Source of the DNA: Alternaria dauci
Taxonomy: Eukaryota; Ascomycota; Dothideomycetes; Pleosporales; Pleosporaceae
DNA: 64,000 nt
Direction: 5' to 3'
NCBI RefSeq assembly: GCF_042100115.1
Contig: NC_091277.1
Coordinates: 2,728,001 to 2,792,000, forward strand
This document shows positions 1-12,610 of the stretch, in pieces. The notes beneath the pieces were generated by a model, which was not told where the DNA came from, made no database searches, and saw nothing but the letters and a program-made list of their open reading frames with translations. The position numbers and the translations under genes are program-made. The first letter of the stretch is position 1. Every line of letters starts with the position of its first letter.

Positions 1-3000
1 CCAAACACTCACCACCTTCTAGAAGCCCGCCGCTGCTGGAAAGTACCGTGACATTGTCCTTGCACGTGGCGCAGACAAACCGCCGTGCGACGGAATCTCT
101 GCACCAGGCCACTCCCGAGTATTCACCGACAACTTAGGAACTCTACACCCTTGGATCTCTACAACCGCTGCCAATCTCACCAAGCAACCCCTCTGCCAAA
201 CCCCAAACCCAAATCTGTATCCTTTACCTACACACTGGCGAACCGCTGCTGACGCCCATGCGCCTGCACGGCACCTGCACCTGCAATTCCTCGTGCTCCG
301 CACACTAACCTGTCTGCTCCGCTGTGAACTCAAAGGGTCTTGGTCGGCACCACACCCAACATGCTTCATCCCTACCCGCCCTGCTAGCCACCACCAGCCC
401 GTCTACGACCATCCCCCCAGCGCTCAACATGGTCGTTTCGAACCGTGAGCCAGTCTCTCGGCCAGGTCGGCAGAATGCGTCACCCTTGGCCGGACTGCTC
501 TCGGCTGTTTGACTGCCTTGGGCCCTCTTACACAAGCAATCAACTAACCAGCCCGCCGCTGCCATTAGCCTGCGCTATATGCGGTACCTACTTTTGTCAA
601 CGTGTTGGGACGACTTACATGTGCGTTGCGTATTGATGCTCTGTAGTAGCCTACACATTGGGGGGCAAATCTCTCTCTCTAGCGCCAGCACCCAAAGCCA
701 CCGCAGAGATATTCGGCAGGTCTTGAACTTACTTTTGCTACCCCATGGTCTACATGGTTGCGCATCCTGGGGTAACACGACCTGTTGCTTGCTAACGTGC
801 GTCAGTGTTACTGCCCCTCTACACCTCCCAAGAGCCGACGATCCGAAATGTCGTGCTTGTCCACCAACCAGGACAAAACTACAAGATAGCCCAACCCCCA
901 CGGCCACGGTCGCCTCACAAGCCTCACTCACACTGCCTACACGTCCCGCTCATCTCAGGTTGCATATTCGAAACATGCAGCCCGTCCCGTGACGATGATG
1001 CATCCGAGCACCGGAGTCTTCTCATACCGTCTGCTGAGTGCGTCTGCCCTACACAAGGCCAGCCATCCTTGTATACCGTTGCACCCAGCTCGCTTCATGT
1101 CTTGAGCGCTCGTTTCATTGGACCCTGCAGCAGCTCATCCTCCCACGTCGTGCTGAATGAGGGATCCCGCCCTACACACTGTCCCATCTCATCCCGCTTG
1201 CGTGTGTCACTCAAAGACACCTCATCACCGCCCCGCCGAGCACTTGCGAAAGCATCTGAAAGCGTCCGAAAGACGTCGTTGACGGATTACGACGACGCCG
1301 ACCAGTACGCGCTTACACCCGTAACTCTTGCGGGCTGACTGCGCTGCTCGGCGAGGGCGGCATTCGTTGGGGCGGCGCTCCCGCTGTCGCTTCGCTTGTC
1401 CACCAACGCTGCCAAGTGCCACACGCGGAAGGCCCAACCGGTGCAACTTCCGACTTGCGAGTGCCAGAGCGTGGCTACGTGTGCGACGTCACTCTCCTGC
1501 CCATCCATCGCCAGACGGCCCCAAGCACGGGGTGCACCTCATCTCAGCCCTCGAATGCCAACCGCCAATCCAATATTCTCTTGCTACGCACGGTACCTCG
1601 AGCTGAATCGTCGTCGCTCCCGACGCGGAATCAAACGCTCCTTGGTCCCTCTCTTGCAGCAAGTGTGGCGAGACGACGCATCGTCAGATTTCACCAACCC
1701 CAACGTCGTATCAGGACTCCAACTCCAATCCCGGCTAGCATGCTTCACCGCCAACTGCCGCCAGACGTGACGTACCCGGTATAATAATGTATACTATTTG
1801 GTAGCGCGCGACTATGCATCACCGTCTAGGCTGCTTCAAGATGACTGCACAATGCATCTTCCGATCTTATCGATGCAGAACCCGGAATACAGCCAGTGCT
1901 CCTCCGCTGGTTCACTGTACCATGGGAAGACTGGGAAGAGCTCACAATTGCACACACTTCAACACGAGTATTGCCGTCATGCCGATTGCGGGGTAAAAAG
2001 CAATCTTGGTACGAAAGCACGTATACTAATTCAGATAACAAGTAAGCTTTCTGTACCGACTTCTCAGCCATGTCCAAGAAAGAGACAGTCACGCCAGCTC
2101 ATCGCACACCCAAACGCTCCCGCAACCAGGTCGTGAACCAGCGCTGCCCGCCACAGCACTACGTGGTCGAAACGGCCCTTTCTCATGTTCACATCTGCGC
2201 GTCATTCCTTTTGGCGTCAGGCACGTCTGCCTCGAGCGACGAATCCCAACCACGTACCTCCACCTCTAACGTCAGTAGTCTGCATCCCTCGCTTAAATAT
2301 CCACCTTACAATCATCGAATCACAGCCACCAGTAATGCATTGTTGTCAAGGACCCATGGGAAATCATTTATCCCAGCGGGTAGTCACAATTTTTTCGAAA
2401 ATTGTCCGAAAACAACCATCGCTTGTGGCGCCTCACAATGGCTCCTTCGAATCCACTCTGCATTGTCCAACTCGCTCTTACTCGCATGTTACCCACATCT
2501 CCGCTTCGAGCTTCATGCATGTTGCATTTCAAGCTTCAGCGCTAGAAATTCTAGCGCAGGCTCGGTCCTTTTATTCCAAGTCACGTTATCGGGCCGCTAA
2601 ACGCATACGCAGGACCATCATCGGCAACTGCCCTGGGATTACAACTTCATCTTCGCTGATGTGCGACATGGATGGGGTGGCGGAATACCGATTCCAGACG
2701 TGCCGATTCCTGAGTGCTTGACGAAGGACGGACCAGACACGACGCTGAGATGATGATGCATTCTCGGTGCAATAGCCAGGGCGTGTATCGGCCCTATATC
2801 CATGGGCAACACGAGCGCGAGTCCAGTGACGTCAACCAGGCAACGTTGAAATCATTCCCTCTTGCATTGCCGACACCTGCAACGCCAAACATGTGCGAAC
2901 TTGTGTAGCTCTGCATACCGACACGAACTATTTTATAGGCGCGATGCGATCGCGAACGATAAGGCTCCTGGTCTACACTGTACTAGACTCTCTAGCCTCA

Positions 3001-4086
3001 ACCCGCATCTCGGGATAACTATATCCAGCAGTGCGATATGCGAAACCGCGCGTCACCGACCTGGCACACTCGCGGCATGGCACATGTCATCCCGCCCGAG
3101 ACCCTGGTGTATTGTGACGACAGATATGATCGAGAGTATCAGCCCATGGTCTTCGCTGCCGGTTCCGGAACCGCATATCACTTCTACACATATCTAATCC
3201 CCTCCTCCCCTCTCCCCGAACGGATCGACCTTCCCTAACGGTTTCCTTTCGAGATGAACGCGACGATCAGTTAGGCCAGACGCGGTAGGTGCGGAATTGT
3301 CGTGCGTCGTTATGGGGTTTGTGAATGGCATGTTGTGCGGATTTAGTATAGATGCGGTATGGGGCTAGCTGCGTCATGACATCAAGTGATTGTCGGTATG
3401 CACGTGGATTGAGTAATGTTGCGTTGTATGACGGCAGAAGGTACTGTCTACTTTCCTTTCTCTCTTCATTGTTTCATCATCTCTCCTTTCCCCTCTCCTC
3501 AATAGATACGGAGTATGTCCGATGAGAGGCGGCGCGGATGGATACTCGCGGTGCTTAATTGCGTACCGCGGAGGGGTTGACAGGGCTGGATGGATGTGTT
3601 GGTTGGTGTGTATCTTGCGGTCTGGAGAACAGGTCGCCATGCAGAGCATGTTGCGTGCGTAAGTATGGCAGCGCTGAGAGGTATTGACAAGCGATGGTCC
3701 TACTGATGTCATCTGGAAACATCGCGTCGTGGTTACTTCATGCTTTTCATTGATCAAACTCTCCAGTCTCTAGTCCACGTCTCTACATTTCAGTCTTGCG
3801 GCGTGATTTCTCCTACTCATCGCATCTACTTTCATCTTCGAAACAATCCTTGGTAGGACGTTGGTCTCAGAGGAAGATGACGAACACTACAGGATACAGT
3901 TCCCTAGGTTGCGATGACATCGATACATGAGCGTCAAGCAGCATGTCTCCGCTCCGATACTGAACATGAAATACCATGGACTCGTTGGAATAGCAAAACA
4001 GGCGTCATTTCCCATGACTGGACGATACTAGGACACGGGGATGTTGATTCGATCCATTCTTCGCTATACCGGAACGCTACTTCCAC
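1..4086. other. gene-free stretch at left edge
   Basis: No protein family is recognisable on either strand. Open frames up to about 180 codons exist, but they overlap in several frames, are rich in Ser/Pro/His/Arg, have no domain motif and show no credible splice-linked continuation. This is what moderately GC-rich non-coding DNA gives by chance. The stretch could hold the UTR of a gene left of the window, a non-coding RNA or long intergenic sequence. C/T-rich runs occur near 3180-3230 and 3440-3500. Confidence 0.5.
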
Positions 4087-6466
4087 TCAAAGATCAGGAT
4101 CCTCAAGGCTCTCCAAATACGCATCCGCTTCAGAAACCGACTTTGCCTTTGCCTTGTCCTTCTTCTTCCTCTTTTCTTTGGTCAGTTCCGTTGCTTTACC
4201 AACGTCCTTGGTATTCCCATCGCTCCCCTCCACCACTCCAACAGCCATCTCCTTCTCCTTCTGCTTCTCCTCCCTCTCCAACCCCCGCCAATCAACCACC
4301 CCATCCACCTCCGTAAAACCCACAAATCCCCCTTCCCTCCACGCATCCCCATGTATCTTCCTCCCCGCCTCTTCATACCCCTCCGACCCACGGTCCGGCA
4401 TACGCCCACTACTCCGCGCCCGCCCCCAGCGACAATACACCCATCCCTGCGTCAGCACACGCACACGTATGCCCATATCCTCATACCCGCGTTTTTGGTA
4501 AACCGGGGTCTCTGTAGTGTCACTAGCCGCAGCACCAGAAGTAGGGGAAGAAGGTTTCTCCCACCCTCCTCGTCGATACGTAGTGATGCCTGGCATGCAC
4601 ACGATTTGCGTAACTGGTACATCGCCGCGCGCCCGCCGTTTCTCGGACTCGTCCATCGCGCTGCGCCGCACGGTTTCTTGGTCCAGCGCTTCTTGGCTTG
4701 GTTTAAACACCGGATCAGAAGATGGAGCGGACAGCGAGGTACGCGGGTTGCGGAGGCGCATGGATACGTCGTTGAAACACTCCATCGACGCCGAAACGTA
4801 CACGTCTTCTTTGAACAGCGGGACGTGGTGGTAGAGCGTGTGTGGGGTGAGCGCCATGTGTAGGCTGAGGAGACCGGCGGTGGCGACGATGTGGTGCAGG
4901 TGTGAGAAGAGGGTTTGTAGTGACGGTGGAGCGTGTGGGGCGACGAGGGTGAGGAGGGGCGAGAGGTGTGTGTAGAGGGCAGTGATGATGGTGTTGACAT
5001 GTGCGTTGAAGTTTGAAGGTAGAGAGGTGGGTGTGGGGAGGTGGGCGCGGATGATGGCTGTGTATGCGATCTTCCGGTCGAAACCTGGGTTTGCATGTGT
5101 TAGTCCTTCTCTCTCTTTCTCTCTTTTTCTTGTCCGTCAAAGTTGATAAGAACTCACCATCCCGATCCTTCATCTCCGCCTCACACTTCCTAATCTCCTT
5201 CACGCCCTCCTCGCTCCCCCCAAAAAACTCATGTCGCAATACCTGTTCAGAAATCACATTCCCTATCACCCCACAAACAAGCGCCCGCATACTTTCCCCA
5301 TCCCCAAACACCCCATGCCACCCACTCACACCCCCGGGACCCCCACTCGCCACACACTCCACCACCCTCACCGTCTCAGCACTCAATGTACGATAAAACC
5401 CCCGATCGACCACTACATCCCCCCCTCCATTCCCGTTCCCACTCTGAGACGATACCAAGAACCTACCATCCACCCCCCCTTCTGGAATAAATGCTTTCGA
5501 GAACCTCTCAATACAGCTCATGAGGTACCAGATGCTATCCCGTATCTCAGTATCGCGAAACGCGTAGCCTGGTTCGAGAGGCAGGTCTTGCCGGATACGT
5601 GCAGCATCGGAAGATAGGTCTCGGGCGCGGAGGTTGGGGTGTGTGGTCCATTTTTGGGATGGGATGGTGCGGCGCCAGTTTGGGGGGGAGAATAGGGCGG
5701 TGGTAGTAAAGGTTTGAAGGACGGGGGAGCGATGGGAGTGCAGGGGTGGGGAGGGGGGAGGTGTGGTCCAGGGCATGTCCATGGGTATGGATGTATCGGA
5801 GTGTGTGGGTTGGTGTGGTGTGTCTGGTTCTGCTTCTTCGCTCTCGCTGTTAGTTTCGCTGGCGCTGTCGCTGTCGGTCTCGGTCTCACTGCCTACAGCG
5901 ACCATGAACGTATCCGCACTCGCAGTCCTGGGAATCGGCGTCTTTTCCACTAGCACCCTCGCTCCCTGTCTTCCTTCCTGTGTATACACTTCCATCTCCG
6001 CCTTCTTCACAATCGCATCGTTCTTCGCTCTTGCGTGCTGGATGGCTGCTAGCTTTTCCCTTTTCGTATCACTATCGGGTTTCGTAGCTAGCAGCTTTTC
6101 CGTCTTATCGAGCGTCTTGTTCGAAGCGAGGGCATGTAGCACGGCGCGGGTAGGTCTGCGGATAGGTTTATGTGGAGCCGTAGAACGCACGTCGGTATGC
6201 TCAGCTTCGATGCGTAATTGTTCTTGGAGAAGTTGGTCTTGTGCTTGATGCTCTTCTTCCTCTTCTTCGTCTTCGTCTTCACTCTCTGATCCAACACCGC
6301 CATACCCAGCAGTCTGGTACTCACTCGGATCATACTCCTCCATCGTCCTCTTCCGTTTCTCAGCAGAGCGGCCGGCAGACGCTTCTCCACCGTCACGTTT
6401 CTTCCCCGCTGTCGCTACTTTCGCCGGCGAACTAAACAACCCGACTACATTCTGGAAAACGTTCAT
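4087..6466 (-). CDS. acidic, Lys-rich-tailed protein of unknown function, one intron
   Basis: The ATG at 6466 opens exon 1 (6466-5158). A 73-bp intron (5157-5085; GTGAGT donor, CTAAC branch, CCCAG acceptor) joins it in frame to exon 2 (5084-4087), giving 768 residues. Residues 1-40 are basic (Lys/Arg clusters), followed by an Asp/Glu-rich run around 60-75 and a second Ser/Glu acidic block around 190-215. A folded, non-repetitive middle contains the segment ending IWYLMSCIERFSKAFIP. The last 60 residues are Lys/Glu-rich. No signal peptide or membrane segment is seen. The charge pattern suggests a nuclear or nucleolar protein, but that is inference and I do not recognise the family. The convincing splice junction and long coherent frame make it a real gene. 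Confidence 0.8.
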
Positions 6467-7056
6467 CTTGCGCGTTTGATCCGATCCTGCAACACCACTA
6501 ATACTGAAGCACGACGAGTAATCCTACAATCCCCGGTAACGTTTTTTAAATAAAGGTGATGTCTAGATACAAGGCAGATATCGTCGAGCAAAAAAGAGAG
6601 AAAGACGAGTTCTTTGCGCTACCGCGCTGTTGTATGTGTTATCGCGGCGCCCGCCTTTGTTCTTTGTCGGCCTTGTGACCGACCGCATGCGGCCAAGTTT
6701 GTGAGAGAGGCAGGCGCGCATCCGGATAGAGAACACGCTTGTTCTTGTGAGGAAAGCAGGAAACAAAGACACCAGTATGGAGTCTGCGCTGCGCGAGAAT
6801 GGTGTCTTCGATGGGGTTGGTGTTCCATCGTATCGCGCAGATGCCAGTTGGTGAAGATGTGCAGAGTCAAGTTCCATTCGACAGAATGAGAGAAAAAACA
6901 CTATCATTACCTCTTCCCAGAGATTAAAGATCCCGCTATGCAATGAAATCGAAAGTACGCCTGGCTCACCCCGAATACCTCTAGAGCTGTATGCAACGAA
7001 AACGCTAGAATAACAAAAAAAAAATGTAACAAAGAAAAACTTCCAATTGAGGATTT

Positions 7057-8444
7057 CTATAATATAGACTGCGGTGTCCAGTTCTTGTAGAGACAAGAGC
7101 ACAAAGTACTCGCATCCTGCGCCCTGAGCCTCGCGTCCTCGCCAGACGAACTCGTACAAGCCGGTATCCCTTGTCCACCCGCAACGCTTTGTTCGATACG
7201 CGCAGCTGCCCGTCACGTTAGTCGTATACTCTCGATTAGAACCAGAAAGGGAGTCATGCTTACCAAACGGCCACGCGTTATTCTCCAACCTCCCCACCGC
7301 AATCGTCTGATCCGGATACGTCTGCTCCATTTTCGTATACAGATAGCCATTCATATTCGTCGCGCCGTAGTCGCACTCAAAGTCGCCTCTCCTGTTCCCT
7401 ATACTGCCCGTTACATTGACCGTTTTTGATCGCGAAATCGAGAACCGGTAGCGCTCCGTGTCTTGACCCGCGTCTAGCAGTTCCAGATCCTCGTTCTGGA
7501 ATGTGGTATCGAAGGTGTCGTCTTGTGCGCCTGACGAGATTTTGTACGAGCCCGACGAGCCGGTAATGTCCCAGTTGAGGATCGTGAGCGACTTTTGGGG
7601 GTCGTCGTAGTAGTTTGTGTTGGGCGGGCAGGACCAGGTATCCGGGTCGGCGGTACAGCCGGTGTTGACGGTGTCGAGAAACAGGACGAGCGACCAGCTG
7701 CCGACGGGGAAGTTGGAGGGGACGGCGGGGGAAGACGAGGCTACGGATGAGGGGGCGTCGGTCGTGGTGGGAGAGTTGGAGTTGGAGTTTGTGTCTGACG
7801 CAGGCGCGCTGCCGCTGCCAGCTGGTGTTGAGTCGCCTGTGGATGTGGAAGCTCCAGATGAGCTGCTATAAGCTTTGTCAGCCCCAGATGTCATTGTAGA
7901 CAACACGAAGAATGTTGACATACCTCTTGTGATGCTTCTTCAGTCCCAGGGCCAGCCCAACGCCCAAGGCCACAATCAGCGCAATGACGACAGCGGCAAC
8001 CACAGCGATTCTCTTCCATCCCCAGGCACCGATCCCGCGTCGTCTCCGCTGCCGGACGTGCCCAAACTTCTCTTCATCCCTATCGCTCCACACGCTGACG
8101 CTGAGATTGCTCCCGTTGTGCGGCCGGTCCTCGCTGCTCTCCCTCGGCGTGTTCAGCCTGCCGCCCGTCAAGGCAGAAATGAAGCCACCCTTCTTCTCGT
8201 TCTTGTGCACATGTCCATGCTGTACCGGTCCGACATGCTGATGCGAGGGGTCGTTGCAGAATGTGCTTTCGGTCGTGACCTCGATCTTGGCCGTCTTCGC
8301 GGGCGCGGGCGCAGGTGACTTGCCGCGCTTGGCTTCGAGGACGATGGAGAGACGCTGGCCGGCCGGCGTCGAGATGCGCTTTGCTGGCCGGTCGTCCTCG
8401 GTCGGATAGTATGATTTTGCGCGCTTGGAGCGAATGAAGTTCAT
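7057..8444 (-). CDS. type II single-pass membrane protein with Ser/Thr stalk and extracellular domain
   Basis: Three exons: 8444-7924, 7865-7264 and 7205-7057, with two 58-bp introns (7923-7866, GTATGT..TATAG; 7263-7206, GTAAGC..CTAAC..GGCAG). The product is 423 residues. Residues 1-144 are a charged cytosolic region with a Cys/His-rich patch (FCNDPSHQHVG near 62) and a basic run RQRRRR just before the membrane. Residues 145-168 are one Val/Ala/Leu transmembrane helix. A Ser/Thr/Pro/Ala stalk (about 175-225) follows, then a globular domain starting NFPVGSWSLVLFLDT with N-glycosylation sequons and a Cys-rich C-terminus (LCSCLYKN). The last intron matters: without it the frame runs on into a nonsense tail. 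I recognise this as a lineage-typical fungal membrane protein but know of no function. Confidence 0.8.
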
Positions 8445-9642
8445 TGGGTCGGTGAGGGCCGCTGGCGAGCGAGCTATATTGCTTGTGAAGTGAAAAAGGC
8501 GTAAATGCTATTCCGTCCGGCAGAAGGAACCGTCGACGTGCTCGCAGCTATGCTCGCTCGTGCGGGTGGCTTGCCGCTATATGTCGCACTATAGCTTGGG
8601 AGCGGACGGGTGAAGGAAACGAACAATGGTCGAAAGTGAGTTGAGAGTCAGAGGGAAGATGTCAGGAGCTATCTGGTCTCCCCAACCGTGAGGCGCGACA
8701 CTGTGGCTCGCACCATCATGGCAAGCGAAAGCTTGAATGGGGCGACTCTTGTTGACATGCTCCTTCTCGGGCCTCGAGCACATGGCGCCTGCGCGCAGTC
8801 ACGCGCTAACGGCCGTTATAGTATCGAATTAAACCGAACGGGCTAGCAAGTCATTCCATTCTCCTGACCATCACTCATGTTGCTGGTCGTGGGTGGAGCG
8901 CCCTGGAGCTGCACGGTGCTGCGTCGGGAACGGGTGCGCCATGGGTGTAGTGGTTAGCTGGTGATCATGGCAGCTCGTCGGGTGCTCTTGTGAAGAGGAC
9001 AGGATGGTGGCGTGCTTCAAGGCCTGGGGTGCAGTGGGACGCATTCATTTCCTGGTGAGATGGAGCTGCAATTTCCATGCCATGCTCGCGACGTTGTGTC
9101 GCACGAGCAAAGAGCCTTCGTGGCGTCGTTTGGTGTCCCGAGTGAGGTGTTTTTGGGGTGGAGGATCTATTAGGGGCTGTCGGCCGCGAAGTTCCGTGTT
9201 CCTGGTGCCTGCATTCGGCAGCAGGGATCCGCGCCGAGCTTCTTGCGGCAAACCTGACCTGACTTGACCTCACTTCGCTATCGAGAGTCCTCCACGTGCA
9301 AAGGTGAAGATGGGACGGTCATTCTCACCACCTGAGAGAGGTAGCAGATGTTGATGTTGGCGATACTCGGTAGAGACGCGCTAGCTTCCGAACTCGCTCT
9401 CGGCACGTGTTTTCGCGTTCGCTCTTACCGCGTACTGTCTCTCACACGTCACAAACTGCGTACGCGACTTCCCGGAGACATGCTCTTGCCCACCGTTTCC
9501 CGTGACGTCTGCAAACGAACGCACTCCAGTTGAAAAAATCTCCAAAAGCGACTCGGCGCAAGTATCTAGGCCGCTCACCCACACAGCTCTGCATTGCATC
9601 ATTCCAGTCTCTCTGCTTGAGCCGACTACCACGAACCCAAGC
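8445..9642. other. divergent promoter region
   Basis: A 1.2-kb gap between two divergently transcribed genes (membrane protein on -, Clr2 on +). No coding frame is supported. A frame open from 9502 in phase with Clr2 begins with GTG, so it is read here as 5' leader. A tRNA A-box-like string lies near 8943 but has no B-box downstream. Confidence 0.55.
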
Positions 9643-11793
9643 ATGTCATCCAATCGGGTCGTAGTGCCCCTCGTCCCTGGTTGCTCTGACGGCGATCCGC
9701 TCCACGTCCCCGCGCCAGGTGTATACACTCGCGTCGACCCTCCAACCTTGTACCTAGAGAAACTCGGACAACAATGGATGGAAGCTCGAAAAGAGGCCAA
9801 GCCTGGCGTCCAGTACATTCTCGAAGCCCTGCCGTTTGGATACACGCTATGGCAGCGTCCTCGGCCCTCCAACCCAGCTCATGTCGACCGCTATCTTTAC
9901 GGGCACCCTGGTAAGAAGCCGTTCGACTCCCCGAACCGCTTCTTTCCACACTTTGAGTACATGATGGAGAACGATGGCATTGGCATGGGCTGTCCGTGCA
10001 AGATTTGCAGCGGCAGTGCAGGCGTTCTCCCCGGAGCTACCCCAAACAGCTCGCGCACGCGGACACCGAGTGTGACATCGCGCAAGTCCAACTCCTCGGC
10101 GCCACTTTCGAGTCGCCCTTCTAGTTCACAGAGCAATCGACAGCAATCTAGTGCGCTTCCTGGTCTACCAGCACAGCAAAAAGGTCGCCCCAAGAAGATC
10201 AATCCGGGCCTAGACAGGAGCAACGTCGATACTGAAGGTACTCCAGATGTCTACCGGAATCTGATTGATAAGCTCCGCAGACACCAGCAAGTAGATGAGA
10301 CGATCGAGGAGCCCTTGAGTCCTGACTGGAGGGCCGAGCAGGTGTTGCTACCCAAGGTGCTTGAGAACATCAAGGCCCAGGAGCAATGGGTGCCGCGCAC
10401 CGGCGACATCGTCTTGTACATCCGCGATATGCCTGACGGGGTCGATATCATCCGTAACGACACCGATACCAAAGAGTTCTGGCTTTACGACGAGCGTCTC
10501 CAGAAGAACCTTGGTGCTCCGCCGTGGGAGGCCGGGCTTGTCACCGAGACCGCCATTGGTACCACTATCGCTGACCTTGTCGATTCTGATCAGCAACAGA
10601 GCGTTTCCAATACAGGCGTGCGGGTTGAACCGATTCCAGATCCAAACGACGTAAATAAGTCTCTTTCCAAGCAGCACAAGTATGTACGACTGCGACAGAC
10701 ACGCCCCTTCGTCCTTTGGGGCGATCTCTTGCGTCGCATCCCCCAAGAGACCTGGCACGTCACCATCAAGAACGCTCTGGCCCTTTCCTCGACCATCTCT
10801 CTCATGGGCAAGCACCGCTTCCGAGGGACATGGCCAAACGCAATTATCTATTGTCACGGTATCTACATCGGTGCTGAGATGCTTGGTGTTGGCGATACTG
10901 TCCGTCTCCTGCCCAACAGGCTGTCCGGCCAGACCAAGTGTGCCGACATCTTGAGCATCAAGTCTATCCGGCTGAAATGGACAAATCTCGACAAGGCGTC
11001 AACCAATGACTACGACGAAGGCCGGCCATACAACACCGAAGTCTGGATCTACGGCTCCGCTTACACAAACGACAGCGCACGCTGCAACAAACTCTGGATC
11101 ACCGAGCACAATGCGGAACCTCCGCGCGTAGCACACGATTACGCGGAATGGTTCCCCCTCCACCCCCCAGACAAGGAACTCGCGATCCCATATTCCCGCG
11201 TCCTCGGCCGCTTATACGAGCGAGACGCCATGGCCTTCTTCCTCAAGTCCGACTACGGCGATTTCCCCAAACTCGATATCGGCCGGCAAGCTGTCGTTGA
11301 AGCCCGCGCTTTTGCACGGAAACATGATCATCGTATCGCAAAAGATGCAGATGCGACGTGGTACTGGGGGGATGACCGCGCTGATGCTTTGAATCTGAAG
11401 TTTATCAATGGCCGCGAGGTGTCCAGATTCGATCCGGATCGTGATGTTAAGGATCTGCGTAGACAGCTTCGGGTTCTGGATGGTGAAGGGAAGGCGGCTG
11501 AGCGCGGTGCTGCGTTGTTTAATAGCAAAGGTCTTCGCATGTTCATGGCACCGAGCTTGCCGTTGAGATCGAGTGCACTGGAGGCATTGGGTGATGGTGG
11601 AAGTAGCCCTTCTACTGCGAGTGACAGCGGTGGCGTCTCACGCAAACGCACGCATGTTACTGACGTGGAGGATGACGATGGTGAAGAAGATGAAGACGAC
11701 ATGAACGACGAGATCCGGGAACACACGAGAATCGTCGACGAAGATCGTGAGCGTCCTGGCAAGAAGGCGAAAGTCAAGGTGGTGATCGGTTAG
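9643..11793 (+). CDS. clr2: transcription-silencing protein Clr2 homologue
   Basis: An uninterrupted 716-residue frame. The first in-phase ATG is at 9643; the open frame extends upstream to 9502 without an ATG. The segment around residues 91-122 (KKPFDSPNRFFPHFEYMM, then CPCKIC at 117-122) matches my memory of the conserved N-terminal block of cryptic loci regulator 2. In fission yeast Clr2 is a subunit of the SHREC nucleosome-remodelling/histone-deacetylase complex (Clr1, Clr2, Clr3, Mit1) that silences heterochromatin. A Ser-rich linker (about 125-200) precedes the long C-terminal Clr2 domain. The tail has an Asp/Glu run (EDDDGEEDEDD) followed by basic KKAKVK, a likely nuclear signal. The role in this organism is inferred by homology. 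Intron-free structure and balanced codon use suggest an intact gene. Confidence 0.85.
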   Translation: MSSNRVVVPLVPGCSDGDPLHVPAPGVYTRVDPPTLYLEKLGQQWMEARKEAKPGVQYILEALPFGYTLWQRPRPSNPAHVDRYLYGHPGKKPFDSPNRFFPHFEYMMENDGIGMGCPCKICSGSAGVLPGATPNSSRTRTPSVTSRKSNSSAPLSSRPSSSQSNRQQSSALPGLPAQQKGRPKKINPGLDRSNVDTEGTPDVYRNLIDKLRRHQQVDETIEEPLSPDWRAEQVLLPKVLENIKAQEQWVPRTGDIVLYIRDMPDGVDIIRNDTDTKEFWLYDERLQKNLGAPPWEAGLVTETAIGTTIADLVDSDQQQSVSNTGVRVEPIPDPNDVNKSLSKQHKYVRLRQTRPFVLWGDLLRRIPQETWHVTIKNALALSSTISLMGKHRFRGTWPNAIIYCHGIYIGAEMLGVGDTVRLLPNRLSGQTKCADILSIKSIRLKWTNLDKASTNDYDEGRPYNTEVWIYGSAYTNDSARCNKLWITEHNAEPPRVAHDYAEWFPLHPPDKELAIPYSRVLGRLYERDAMAFFLKSDYGDFPKLDIGRQAVVEARAFARKHDHRIAKDADATWYWGDDRADALNLKFINGREVSRFDPDRDVKDLRRQLRVLDGEGKAAERGAALFNSKGLRMFMAPSLPLRSSALEALGDGGSSPSTASDSGGVSRKRTHVTDVEDDDGEEDEDDMNDEIREHTRIVDEDRERPGKKAKVKVVIG

Positions 11794-12184
11794 AGGCCCG
11801 GCGCACTTGTGTCTAGTCCTCTCGATTGTGGTAACTTGGCGGGGCTCAGAGAGAGATATAAGTTCATGGGAGATGGCAATATGACTTGATGGGATGGAGA
11901 TGGATAATAGGAGTGGCTTCCGAGATGAGTGTGTGCGGGTGGGGTGCTGTTGATATACCCCTAGTACTGCGAACATGACTGTATGGCCTTGTGAATTCAT
12001 AGGTTGTAGCGGATATGTGTGCTGGTTGTTAGTGAAGTTATGAATGGTGATGCATGGTAGCTGCGATGGTGCTAAGACTATGGCGGATTTGTTTACTTGC
12101 TTTCTGTCGCGACTCCTAGTACTGAGCAGTGATTCGAGTCGCTGCAGGTCGATGTGACTCTACTGTGTACCTCCCGCTCGCGGC

Positions 12185-12507
12185 GCAGTTGCTGGGTCCG
12201 GATTCGCTAAGGAACCTGTCTTTAGTCCTTGAGGCTGGTCTTGCTTTGGTGATTCTGGATCTGGGACTCTTGGGCGCTCTTTGCGGCTTGGTTCTTTGGA
12301 CCAGGCTATCAGGGGTATGAACCAGGTTACGGCACTGACGTGTCTCATGATAAAGCCTTCTTTCCACGTAACCGCGTCGTCTTTCAAGCCTTTTGGCTGA
12401 ACAGCTGCGTCTTCTCTCTAGGACCGTCCTTTGTCGCGGGCTATGTGCTTGAATGCTGACCATATTGCGATGCCTGTCAAGACAAGTGTCAAGATCTCAG
12501 TGCTCAC
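12185..12507 (-). pseudogene. decayed copy of the 3' end of the CorA-like gene
   Basis: Read on the minus strand from 12507, the frame gives STEILTLVLTGIAIWSAFKH, closely parallel to SAEVLTIVLTGVTVWIAIKY encoded by the last exon of the CorA-like gene at 17444-17925. About 100 bp further on, a second match appears in another frame: VPDPESPKQDQP here against VSDPELPRRTAP there. A stop follows the first block and the frame shifts between blocks, so this is a non-functional fragment. Nothing upstream (12508-12610) matches the rest of the CorA-like protein, so only the final transmembrane helix and tail were duplicated or retained. The remainder of the gap 11794-12610 holds nothing recognisable. 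Confidence 0.65.
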
Positions 12508-12610
12508 TTTTGAGAGTCGGTAACGGCTCCTTCTGACATCCATATAGAGTTCGCTAGTAAGAGAACTTAACGAGTTTAGATAGTAGCAAGCTTTATTTAC
12601 TGCCTCTGCG

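Noticed and set aside
805..1338. 177-codon open frame on + in the left gene-free stretch
   Set aside because: No domain, Ser/Pro/Arg-rich random composition, several overlapping frames of similar length, no supporting splice context.
2070..2721. Two overlapping 176-178-codon frames on +
   Set aside because: They overlap each other in different frames and neither shows recognisable protein features.
6563..7056. Apparent C-terminal extension of the type II membrane protein
   Set aside because: It exists only if the last intron (7263-7206) is ignored; splicing gives a Cys-rich end and a stop at 7057.
8943..9010. String GTGTAGTGGTTAGCTGG resembling a tRNA A-box
   Set aside because: No B-box (GGTTCGANNCC) or acceptor-stem complement downstream at tRNA spacing.
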